A stretch of 64,000 nucleotides of DNA, from the NCBI GenBank assembly GCA_964017235.1, contig OZ024935.1, positions 7,130,001 to 7,194,000 of the forward strand, in the 5' to 3' direction. Positions 55,065 through 64,000 of this stretch are shown piece by piece (the stretch's first letter is position 1; every line of letters begins with the position of its first letter). Both the position numbers and the translations under genes were made by a program. This DNA comes from Sabellastarte sp. h YS-2021. Taxonomy: Eukaryota; Annelida; Polychaeta; Sabellida; Sabellidae. The notes below the pieces were generated by a model. That model ran no database searches. It saw nothing but the letters and a program-made list of their open reading frames with translations, and had not been told where the DNA came from.

Positions 55065-56946
55065 ATCCCAGCAGGCACACGCCTTGAAATGTCGTTGATT
55101 TAGAGTTGAAAACAGGTCCTGACGTTGAAATGCACATTACCAACTACTAAATCTAAGTTAGTTTTCTGACATGAAAAAGTAGTGATATTTTGACCAGAAA
55201 TCATGGTGATTTTTGGTTGAAAAACTGACACTGACACAATTTCAACACTATTTCAAAGCTGGATTTCTGACGAAAAAGTAGTGATACTTCATAAAAAATC
55301 ACCAATAAATCAAGTTAGGTTTTTCGACATGAAATCTTAGTCATGTTATTGAACAGAAAACAGGTTGAATATTGGGAAATGAATGACTGGTTGATTGAAA
55401 ATTCATTTTCTAGAGGGTGATATAGAGATTAAGTCTAACTTTTTGAAAGAACTATTATTGCAATTGTTTTTGAATTTGTAGGTATTTGTAAAGCAAAGAC
55501 TAATTTTTAAAGATTATAAAGATGATAAAGATTATGTGTGCATGTACTTGTACATTTTTATCCATTCTCCTTATTAATTAACTGATGCATCCAAATATAA
55601 TTTTTATAACTTATAATTATATTTTGATTAATACAATTTGCGATAATTAAAAAAAAACATTTTGAAGTCAAACTTATCTTAAATAAAAAAAAGATAAATT
55701 CAAACTTATTCATCAAAACTTAGTAATTAGAATTTGTTTCCCAAAATTCTCCCATACACAAAGAACTAGTTTTCAGTTTGCAAGTTTACACTGAAAACTT
55801 CTCTATACAGAGAACCTAAGCTATAACATTTTATCACACAACAGTGAGGTTGGGGGGTTCCTGGTTTTTCTTATCTGTACCCTGCTACACAGAACACTGG
55901 ACCTGTGACTAAATTAATTAGATAACACAGCAGGGGTGGAGGTGGGGGTTTACCCTTGCTCAATTGCATGCATGGTGTTTACTTCTTAAGTCTGTTTTTT
56001 TTTGTGGTCAGCACTGACAACTAATTAAGGTGGGGAGTAATGAGTGGAGTTCTAATAATGTGGCTATTCTTGTGTTTTTTTCTCAGTTTATATGCCAAAG
56101 TTGTATGAGACACAAGCATCTGGACTGAGCATTGTGGCTTTGCTACATGATTATAGCTTCTTTGTAATTACAATATAATTATAGCCAACTTAATACAACA
56201 TTTAACAGAAACTGATTTGATAAAATGCTGAAGATAAAAATAATGTCACAATTGTTTGTTTTTTACAAAGAAAAAAAAACTATTTTAAAATTTCACAAAA
56301 AGAATTTCAATTGAAGACATTGAATAATACTGGTCCTATTAAAAACATAAAAATGGATATCTAGTTGGATAATATGGATTTACATATCTTGAGCAATTAT
56401 AATTATATTTGATGCAAAATTATTTATCATTATGTATCATTCATGAATACATGTCATCTTGGAAAGAATTAATTACTTTGAGTTGTATCCAAAGTGTAAA
56501 ATATGCATATGGATAATTATTGTATAATATTATTAAGAAGCTATAATTATGACACACAAGCTACAATGATTCAAATAAAGAAGACAATGTAAATAACCTG
56601 ATTTTACCCATTGAATTCAACCCTATTTCATACATTGGATCCAACCAAAACCTGTTTGCAAAATCTGCATGTATTTCAACCAGATTTCACACATAAATAC
56701 AACCAGATTTCAACAGTTGGTTTCAACATGATTTCAGTGGTTGGATCCAACCAAAAACGGTTTGCAAAATCTACACGTATTTCAACCTGATTTCACCCAT
56801 TGAATTCAACCAAATTTCAACAGTTGGTTTCAACATGATTTCGCCGGTTGGATCCAACTAAAAACGGTTTGCAAAATCTACACGTATTTCAACCAGATTT
56901 CACAGTTGGATTCAACCAAATTTCAAAGTTGCGTGCCTGCTGGGAT
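55065..56946. mobile_element. Nested element with atcccagcaggca ends
   Basis: The left end atcccagcaggcac (55,065) is mirrored by gcgtgcctgctgggat (56,931-56,946). The interior repeats words such as ttcaaccagatttca and ttggatccaac; a unit of about 120 bp occurs roughly twice at 56,690-56,930. A similar sequence of about 24 bp (attctgac-tgattactgggg) lies just outside both ends. No coding frame was seen. Confidence 0.7.
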
Positions 56947-57159
56947 TAACATATTCTGACGTGATTACTGGGGCCGTATTCTATAACAGTACTTAGATAA
57001 GGTGACCTTAGATCCAAGTAAGGGATGATTTTCACTTTAAATTTTCTTGCACCTTGTATTCACAGGTAAATTATCAAATACTCACTTGTAAAATAATACA
57101 GGGAACCCGATCGATAGGTAGCACTTCTAATGATCAGGGACCGGGTCGATAGACTCTTG

Positions 57160-58118
57160 CTAAAATAAATATTGCACCATGTATTAAGTCGTGCGCACAA
57201 GATGATCTCGTGATAACGAGAAAATAAGTCATGATAATGAGATGACCTCGTTAGCACCACTTGTTTTCTTGATATCACAAGATCATCTCATGCTCACCAG
57301 ATGATCTTGTGCTCACTAGATAAAGTGGTGATCACCAGATGAAGTAGTTATCACGACATAATAAGTAGTGAGCACTATAGTTTATGTGGTGATCACCACT
57401 TATTATGTTGTTATCACCAGATGAAGTAGTGAGCACTACATTATCTGGTGCTAACCAGATCATTCTATTATCAATAGTTCATCTCGTGCTCACCACTTCA
57501 TCTAGTGATCACCAGATGATGTGGTGCTCACTACTTATTTTCTTGTTATCACCAGATGATGTGGTGAGCGTGAGATGATCTGGTTATAACTGAATGATGT
57601 GGTGATCACTACTTCATCTTGTGATAACAAGAAAATAAGTAGTGAGCACCACATCAACTAGTGCTCACCACTTATTAAGTCGTTATTACCACTTCATCTG
57701 GAGCTCACCACTTTATCTCTTGAGCACAAGATCATCTTGTGATATCAAGAAAATAAGTGGTGCGCACGAGATGATCTCATTATCACAAGAAAATAACTTG
57801 TGATAATGAGATGATCTTGTTATCACAAGATGATCTTCATATCACATGATGATCTCATTATCACCAGATCATCTTGATATCATGAGATGATCTTGTTATC
57901 ACGACTTATTATCTCATTATAATGAGATCATCTCATTATCACTAGTTATTTTCTCGTTATCACGAGATCATCTTGTGCGCACGACTTAATACATAGTGCA
58001 ATTTTTGTTTTACCATGTCCTATTTATCTCATTATGATGAGATCATCTCATTATCACCACTTATTTTCTCGTTATCACGAGATCATCTCGTGCACACGAC
58101 TTAATACATTGTGTAATT
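57160..58118. repeat. Array of palindromic words (gatgatct, ttatcacc, gtgctcacc, acttatt)
   Basis: About 0.95 kb built from 8-10-bp words in changing order and orientation, such as gatcatctcgttatcacgag and gtggtgctcactactt. The outer parts are mutual inverted copies: tattaagtcgtgcgcac near 57,182 and gtgcgcacgacttaatac near 57,970, with a further copy ending near 58,113. The strand could fold in many alternative ways. Confidence 0.85.
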
Positions 58119-58264
58119 TTTATTTTACCATGTCCTATTAGGGGCTCCGTAGAAAATAGCACGCCTCGATCCAATTAATCTTGCTATAATATCAAGGGCT
58201 CTTTTGTCTGTCTCATATTTCAATTACCTCATATTACACCTTTGAATTTTTGACAGATTGTTGC

Positions 58265-58776
58265 GTCCAACGTTAATAAGCATACTGAAAATATGGGTAC
58301 AAAAAGACGTTTGTGATATCAATTAGAATGTTTTCAAAACATTTGATAGAACACATTTCTAAACATTTTAAAATGATGTACATGAAAAATAGTTGCTATT
58401 AAACATTTTTAAAACATATTCAGGGCAAATATTTATGAAACATTATCAAGAAATGTTGTTTGAATGATTAATGTATACTGTTTATAAAACCTTCATGACT
58501 AATATTTGGAAAAAAAAAACATTTCCAGCATAACCTTGATTTATGCTATAAATGTTTTTAAAATGTTTCCTGTCAAACCTAGTTTCTTGAGTTTAATAAA
58601 TGTTTTCAGAAAAAAACATTTAAAAAGAGAATGTTAAAAAACACTTTTCAAGCATTACAGTGTAAACATTTACTTGGAAATGTTTTGTAAACCAACAGCT
58701 AGGATTTAACTAGGTTTTCAAAATGTTTTGCAAACGTTTAAACCATTTTAAGACTTTGTTACTGTTTACTGGATAA
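58265..58776. mobile_element. Related aaatgttt-family MITE, left end decayed
   Basis: The right end (gtttactggata) and dense aaacattt words match the 52.5-kb and 18.8-kb copies. The left border, near cgtccaacgttaataagc, is uncertain. Confidence 0.55.
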
Positions 58777-61060
58777 GGACACTTTTTCTGATGTTCTTAC
58801 AATATTTAAAGTGGTAGTTGAGAATTTTCTGTACATTAAATGTCATGGTATCTAATGGATGCAAAGTAAGCTGTGTGCAATATCTTCCCACTGGTCTATC
58901 TGGAGTCAGTGCAGAAAGTCTTCGGTTAAGTACTCCCAGGAGGCAAAGTTCTCATATTTCTTAAAAGCCTATATAAGAAAATTGGAGATATCCTAAAAAT
59001 ATGGGGTTCTGTAGGAGAAGTAAGTTACAAAACTCTTAAGTTTGTCCAAAAACTGGCAATCCGGCCGCCTAGTGGCAACACCAGTTCCCACCAACCCAAG
59101 CAAAGCCATCGGTCACTGAGAGGTGACCTAAACTTTCATCCCAAGTACAACTCTAGACACTTTTCAGCTCTGAATCACCACACATTTGCCCCCAGAGATA
59201 AACCTCGCTTTCGATTCCAGTAAACATTCCAGTATCTGCAGACACAGGGAACAGTAGAGTAAAAAATCTTCACAAGATGTCCAAATAGAATGACCCCCCC
59301 TAAAACAGAACTCCCGTATTATACATCAAGATTATAGATAACTCAAGCATAAGTATCCAAACACATGCCAGTGCTTTATGAATATTCATTACCTGTCCGT
59401 CAATACTCAAACATCCAATACAATAATATTACACAAAACCAGATGCCACCTCTTGCATATTGGTGAAGTAACACATTTCTAAACTAAATAACAACTCACA
59501 GTCTTTATCTTGGTGCCATTAACTTCAGAGATTCAACAAACACCATAAAATCTTTAAATGATGCATTTTAAATTTTATGACAAGACTGTTGTCGACTGAA
59601 CTAAATTGCCAGAAGCTGATATCTGGCAAGAAGAATTGCCATAACAACACTTTGTTTCTTTGTATATTGTGGGTATGAAAAGTCCTTCAGAGGACCTGTA
59701 GACATATAGAGTAAGGTGATCTCAGTACACTTCACATAATTAGATGATGAACTCGTTAGTTTTCTGTCCCAAAAAATGGTGGACAATATAGCAGACCCTT
59801 CTCTCTTTCATAAAGGGATGAGACAGAAAAGACAAAGAGAAGTGATTTTGCACAATGCATTACCCTATATGGGCATATTGCAATCACATTAAAAGTAGGT
59901 CATGAAAATTATGCACAATAAAATTTGCTGGTAAGTGCTGACTTCTTAATTAAAAGCTTCATACAATCATGTATATTTGTTTTTCTGCCTGTACACATCG
60001 GTCAAAAACTATACATTACATCTGAGTCATATTTTTCAACAAGGGTGGGCTTAATCCTTCTCAAAAATGGTCTGGATCTATAACAATAGTGCCACTCAAC
60101 TGACTCTGTCAGTCCAGCATGATGTGTTTGCTTTTGAACTTCATCTGTTTTAATCTATAACTAAAGATGGTGACACAGTCCACACTCTTCTTGTCTGAAT
60201 TTAATTTAGCCTGAGAAATGTACAATATATTTGTGACATGTACAAAACCACACATGAAACACATATTTAGGTACCTTTACCCTAAGTCTACAACAATTCT
60301 TCCATCTTGCTGTCATAGTGTGCAAGTATCAAAAGCATAAATGTCATTCTCCGCAAGTTTTTATTAGGGGACAAGAAAATGTAGTGTACAACCTCTACAT
60401 AATAAATTTAAAATGCACATATATGCAAGTCATATCTGCAAGCTGTTGTCTTGTGGTCCCCCAAATGCTTCAGAATTCTCCCTCTAGTCTGGCAGCCAGA
60501 GGGCCCAACCTTGTTTTGATTGATTAAGTTTTTTTCTCTGCAGGTTCTGGATGCTTAGGGTCCCCATAACGATACCTGGGTGGGTGTGGAGCTCTCACCC
60601 TTGAGCAATTTCAGAAAAATGTGAAAATCTAAGATGGCCGCCGTGCTGCGTCGACAAATCTTAAAACAGTCATAACTTTCTTGATATACGTGATAGAAAC
60701 ATAATTTTGGTGTCTATCTATAGGTTGTAAGGTACAAGGAATGCAATGGGATGGCTTTTGTCTTGAATAGACTGACCCTAATGTCCAATAACGTAAAATA
60801 ACGTTATTTATACCTTCTTTTTCAGACATTTTGATGAAATCGTCTCTGGAATTGGTGATTTGCATGTGTATAGTAGTTACTAATTTTAAAACCCCTTTCA
60901 GGACCCTAAATAACCTGTTGAACAATTTCTACACAGGGAACCATTAGTTAAGGTATGGTGCAAATCAGAACGCATGTTCTATAAAGAGTTATTTAAGATA
61001 GTTAAGCCTCTCAGTTTATCAATTTCATGAATATCAAGAATACAAATATTATTTTATGTC
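58777..61060. other. Upstream region of the right-edge gene; no other gene seen
   Basis: Includes an aagatggccgccgtgctgcg word at 60,632 like the satellite cores, and a palindrome taacgtaaaataacgtta near 60,788. A possible promoter or 5' exon of the right-edge gene would be here, but no TATA box or start region can be defined. Confidence 0.4.
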
Positions 61061-61073
61061 TTTACAGGTTTGA

Positions 61074-62822
61074 ATGATGGCGGAATGTTTCTTCAAGGAT
61101 AGATATGGCAAAGACTGTAAAGAGCAGGAAAAACTATGTCAGAGCAAAGGGCCCTCAAGAATCCAGAGCATCATCAATGCCAGCAAGACATACGGCGATG
61201 ATCTTCATCTGAGACTTGAAGGAGAATTTGCGACTGAAGACATTTCTCTGTCGTATCACAAGAACTGTGTTTCGCGGTACACATCGAAAACAAATTTGTT
61301 ACATCACCAAAACGTGGCAGCAGACACGCAAGGCCAAGAGCAACCGACCAAGAAACAGTTTCGCCGCTCAGAGGAACAATTTGACTTCAAACACCACTGC
61401 CTGTACTGTGCTGAAACATGTGCTGTTGACAAAGACCCCAAAAACCCAGCACGTTGGCGACCATCATTTCTGGTGAGATTGACTCATTCTGAACACGAAC
61501 AACGGCCGTATACAGACTATATACTGTCAAAGTGCAGCCAACGTTCTGATGAATGGTCAGAACAAGTGAAATTGCGGATTCACGGAGCATTTGGTGACTT
61601 GCATGCTGTTGAGGGAAGATATCATGTTGACTGTCGAAACAGATTCTTCTCTGACAGGGCATGCTCTGGTCAGACTGATCCAAAAGAAGAGCAACGTCCG
61701 TCGCCTGACGCAGCACTACAAGCAGTCGTTCAAGATATGTCCTCTGATAAGAGTCGTTTGTGGAACTCGACAGGTTTGTACGACCTGTACCAGAGTCACT
61801 CAGGAACTCGCCTGTCAAAGCGAAACTTGCTGACTGAACTTCAGAAGCAATTTGGAAATGATCTGCTTGTTTTAGCATCGCCTGGCATAGCAAGCATTGT
61901 TGCCTTCCGTAGTGCATCTGCTCACATCCTCAAAATCGTCAGTGATGACGAAAAGGAAAGCCTGCAAAATGCGACCAAAGCACTGAGTACACAAATCATT
62001 TCAGAATGCAAAGAAATCAAGACTGACCCAGCAACGTACTCAACAAGCATCAATAAAGAACAGGCTGCAAATGCGACCTCGTCTACTCTGCAGGATATTT
62101 TGGCAGCAATCTCACCAGATCTGAGCTTTACCTTACCTGCTCTCTTAATTGGAAATGTGATCACAAGCATCGTCACAAAGAAAACGACCAGTCCGCAGTT
62201 AGCACTTGGCATGCTCTTCAGAGATTCCAAGGAGCTCCTCAGTCATATGTTTGACTACAAGGTGACCTGTAGCTACGATGAGGTACTGAGATTCAAGAAG
62301 TCGGCTGCTGTTGCTGCCTCTACCAGCATCACTCATCAGGGTATTTCGGATGCCAAGTCTGGACTTGTACAGGTGGTGGCTGACAATTTTGACTGTGATA
62401 TTTCATCACCAAATGGGAAAGCCTCGACCCATTCACTGGCTATGCTCGTCATGCAACCGAGTACAAATGCCGACCAGGAGGATGTTCCCCAAATACGCCG
62501 TTTGAAGAAGACAGACCTTCATGATGCTTTTGAAAATCAACAAGAGCCAGAATTGAGGGCGTATGCTGGACGGAAGGACCCACCCATGCCCTGTGTTCCA
62601 ATGGCCACACAAAGTGATCAAGTACAGCGTTCCCAAAACGTATCCAAAGCACGCGCTGATCACTACGATTTCCAATTTCTGCAGACTATGATCAACTCTG
62701 ACAGTTGCCCAGAATTCAACGGGTACATGACCCGAATCTGCAGAGAAGAAGGCCACGCTCTTCAGCCAATGTCAAAGATCGTATACTTGCCATGCCTCCA
62801 GCACATCAATCCACGATGCTAA
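61074..62822 (+). CDS. N-terminal part of a multi-copy invertebrate protein with Cys/His motifs (frameshifted gene)
   Basis: 582 codons from a double ATG that follows a tttacag acceptor-like site at 61,061, so a 5' untranslated exon is possible. Visible motifs: YHKNC at residues 61-65, CLYC with C116 and C154, and YHVDC at 183-187. The two similar YHxxCxxRY/F units suggest repeated zinc-binding modules. A long helical middle follows (ELQKQFGNDLLVL and onward). From memory this belongs to a high-copy family of uncharacterised proteins in molluscs, corals and fishes that looks transposon-borne; no function is established. The frame ends at 62,822 just after VYLPCLQHINPRC, in the middle of what should be continuous sequence; the protein resumes in another frame from about 62,792. 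Codon use and GC content are clearly higher than in the surrounding repeats. Confidence 0.75.
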   Translation: MMAECFFKDRYGKDCKEQEKLCQSKGPSRIQSIINASKTYGDDLHLRLEGEFATEDISLSYHKNCVSRYTSKTNLLHHQNVAADTQGQEQPTKKQFRRSEEQFDFKHHCLYCAETCAVDKDPKNPARWRPSFLVRLTHSEHEQRPYTDYILSKCSQRSDEWSEQVKLRIHGAFGDLHAVEGRYHVDCRNRFFSDRACSGQTDPKEEQRPSPDAALQAVVQDMSSDKSRLWNSTGLYDLYQSHSGTRLSKRNLLTELQKQFGNDLLVLASPGIASIVAFRSASAHILKIVSDDEKESLQNATKALSTQIISECKEIKTDPATYSTSINKEQAANATSSTLQDILAAISPDLSFTLPALLIGNVITSIVTKKTTSPQLALGMLFRDSKELLSHMFDYKVTCSYDEVLRFKKSAAVAASTSITHQGISDAKSGLVQVVADNFDCDISSPNGKASTHSLAMLVMQPSTNADQEDVPQIRRLKKTDLHDAFENQQEPELRAYAGRKDPPMPCVPMATQSDQVQRSQNVSKARADHYDFQFLQTMINSDSCPEFNGYMTRICREEGHALQPMSKIVYLPCLQHINPRC

Positions 62823-64000
62823 CAGCTATGTTGAAAGCGAAAGAGATATGCCATGAGATTGGTCAGGCATATGTCGTATTCACTTGCGACCAGCAGCTCT
62901 ACAGAGTGGCTTTGCAGGTAAAGTGGGACAACCCAGATCTTCTTGACAACGTTCACCTGCGTCTTGGGGGAATGCATCTTTTGATGAGCTACTGTGGTTG
63001 CATCGGAACGTTGATGGCAGATACAGGTCTGGAGGACATTATGGGTGCAGCCTTCTCTGGTGTTGGAAAAATGCTGAGCGGCAAGAAATTCCCCCAGAAT
63101 ATCCGTGCACTGCATTTGGTAGCAGAGGAGCTTCTCCGTCCCATATTCATGGCACATCCAAACAACCTGACGAACATGGATGAACTCGGAGAAATTCTCA
63201 GCACGATCGCCTCACAGAACAGAACCTCGAAGCTATGGATTGAATGCTTGATCGTCCCAGTCTTCCACATGATGACATACATCAGGGCAGAGAGGGAATC
63301 CGACTGGAATTTGCATCTTGCAGTTGTTGAGGACATGCTCCCTCTCTTTTTTGCTGCAGGACACGTCAATTACTCGCGATATGCTTCCTATTACCTGCAG
63401 AGCATGTATGACCTTCCAAATGAACTGCAGCAACAAATGGCCAAAGGCGAACACACCATGCATCACATTCCTGGACTCTTTAACGGCATCTGGTCAGACA
63501 TGGCTATTGAAACAACCTTTATGCGCTATGGCCACAGCAAACATGGGATGGTTGGCATCATACTGAATCCAGACGCAGTAAAGACCTGGGCATACAGTTT
63601 GCATGCATGCCACAGTCTCCTGAACAGCCTGAATGCCATGCGCAACGACCAGCAGTCGTCATGCCAAACCTCGCACAAGGAGGAATCCCCTGGACGAATG
63701 AAACTTGATCAAGCCGATAGGAAGAATATCCGCGACAAGCTTGAGCTGTGCGTTGATCCTCTCGACCCTGTCAAACTCTCTGATGGGCTCGTCAATGTGG
63801 TCACAGGACAAATAACCAATCACCCATCAGTCAATCCGGACCAAGCTCTGCAACTTGGACAAAAACAGCTGGAGAAGTTCCAACAAACTTGGCCGGAGAG
63901 CTTCTACCAACCCATTCCAAAAGTGGTCCACTCCATGGCGACAACTCGGAAGCACATATGCGAGAGCAATGAGCTTGCACAACACCTCTCGAGACCTGGA
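62792..64000 (+). CDS. C-terminal part of the same gene, transposase-like, runs off the window
   Basis: Exactly 403 codons with no stop, in the frame two steps from the upstream part. It opens MPPAHQSTMLTAMLKAKE and carries FTCDQQLYRVA (D33), HLRLGGMHLLMSYCG (about 55-69), AAGHVNYSRYASYYL (188-202) and GIWSDMAIETTFMRYGHS (232-249). Conserved Asp/Glu within a mixed strand/helix pattern suggests an RNase-H-like transposase core, but this is inference. In relatives as I recall them, the two frames are joined through a short link between IVYLP and MPPAH, so about ten bases appear lost here. The absence of other damage in 1.2 kb implies the copy is young or the shift is an assembly error. The frame is open at the last base, so the gene continues beyond the window. 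Confidence 0.7.
   Translation, partial: MPPAHQSTMLTAMLKAKEICHEIGQAYVVFTCDQQLYRVALQVKWDNPDLLDNVHLRLGGMHLLMSYCGCIGTLMADTGLEDIMGAAFSGVGKMLSGKKFPQNIRALHLVAEELLRPIFMAHPNNLTNMDELGEILSTIASQNRTSKLWIECLIVPVFHMMTYIRAERESDWNLHLAVVEDMLPLFFAAGHVNYSRYASYYLQSMYDLPNELQQQMAKGEHTMHHIPGLFNGIWSDMAIETTFMRYGHSKHGMVGIILNPDAVKTWAYSLHACHSLLNSLNAMRNDQQSSCQTSHKEESPGRMKLDQADRKNIRDKLELCVDPLDPVKLSDGLVNVVTGQITNHPSVNPDQALQLGQKQLEKFQQTWPESFYQPIPKVVHSMATTRKHICESNELAQHLSRPG

Larger units (their letters stand above)
54704..58151. mobile_element. 3.45-kb DNA element with 33-bp terminal inverted repeats and 6-bp target duplication
   Basis: The left end (54,704-54,736, starting tacggagcccctgatagg) and right end (58,119-58,151) are inverted copies differing at one of 33 positions. 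Both are flanked by gaaaat (54,698-54,703 and 58,152-58,157), a perfect 6-bp target duplication. Inside are a degenerate left arm, a poly-G run, a nested 1.9-kb element (55,065-56,946) and a long palindromic-word array (57,160-58,118). No transposase frame was found, so it is non-autonomous. The superfamily is not assigned. Confidence 0.85.

Noticed and set aside
1-64000. CRISPR array or bacterial origin for the short tandem repeats
   Set aside because: Repeat units lack unique equal-length spacers, and introns, SINEs and LINEs show an animal nuclear genome.

Overview
The window looks like AT-rich nuclear DNA of a marine invertebrate, most likely a bivalve mollusc. The evidence is split genes with GT-AG introns, non-LTR and LTR retrotransposon debris, tRNA-derived SINEs, very many short non-autonomous DNA elements, and tandem-repeat elements carrying aaggtcaaggtcac-type and aagatggccgcc-type cores of a kind I associate with bivalve genomes. 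The species call is an inference. No prokaryotic gene organisation, CRISPR array, rRNA or intact stand-alone tRNA gene was seen.

Two genes can be supported. (1) A minus-strand split gene runs from about 40.8 kb down to a stop codon at 17,327. Its nine proposed exons keep a consistent reading phase and encode, in order, an unrecognised N-terminal part, an RRM-like domain, a large KH-like region and a C-terminal macrodomain. This is the architecture of the non-catalytic half of PARP14/PARP9-type proteins. Its true 5' end was not found. (2) At the right edge (61,074 to beyond 64,000, plus strand) lies a gene of a high-copy invertebrate protein family with zinc-finger-like Cys/His motifs followed by a transposase-like C-terminal region. 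One frameshift near 62,790 splits it, and the second frame stays open for 403 codons to the window edge.

Most of the rest is repeat. 1-1,035: tandem 157-bp repeats, present inverted at 32.3-34.0 kb and 51.9-52.2 kb. 3.1-5.8 kb: a 169-bp satellite with a 1,007-bp higher-order period. 6.4-7.3 kb: a 19-bp minisatellite and a small inverted-repeat element. 9.65-12.9 kb: a 288-bp tandem repeat split by a pogo/Tigger-like element. 15-16 and 24.9-25.9 kb: aggtcaaggtcac repeats. 26.7-31.9 kb: a second satellite interrupted by a CR1/L2-type LINE with a 2A-like motif, which is broken by stops, frameshifts and a changed catalytic residue. 35.3-37.1 kb: a Ty3/gypsy fragment ending at a fold-back element. 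43.1-44.1 kb: an L1/Tx1-like remnant. 46.3-53.3 kb: a nest of fold-back elements inside one another. 54.7-58.15 kb: a 3.4-kb element with 33-bp inverted ends, a 6-bp target duplication and an internal array of palindromic words.

The split gene and the repeats are interleaved: its 11.5-kb intron holds the LINE, a SINE and several arrays, and smaller introns hold the gypsy, fold-back and TA-flanked elements. No promoter could be defined for either gene. The most distinctive signals are the layered transposon nest at 46-58 kb and the recurring design of tandem core plus terminal hairpin shared by unrelated repeat families.
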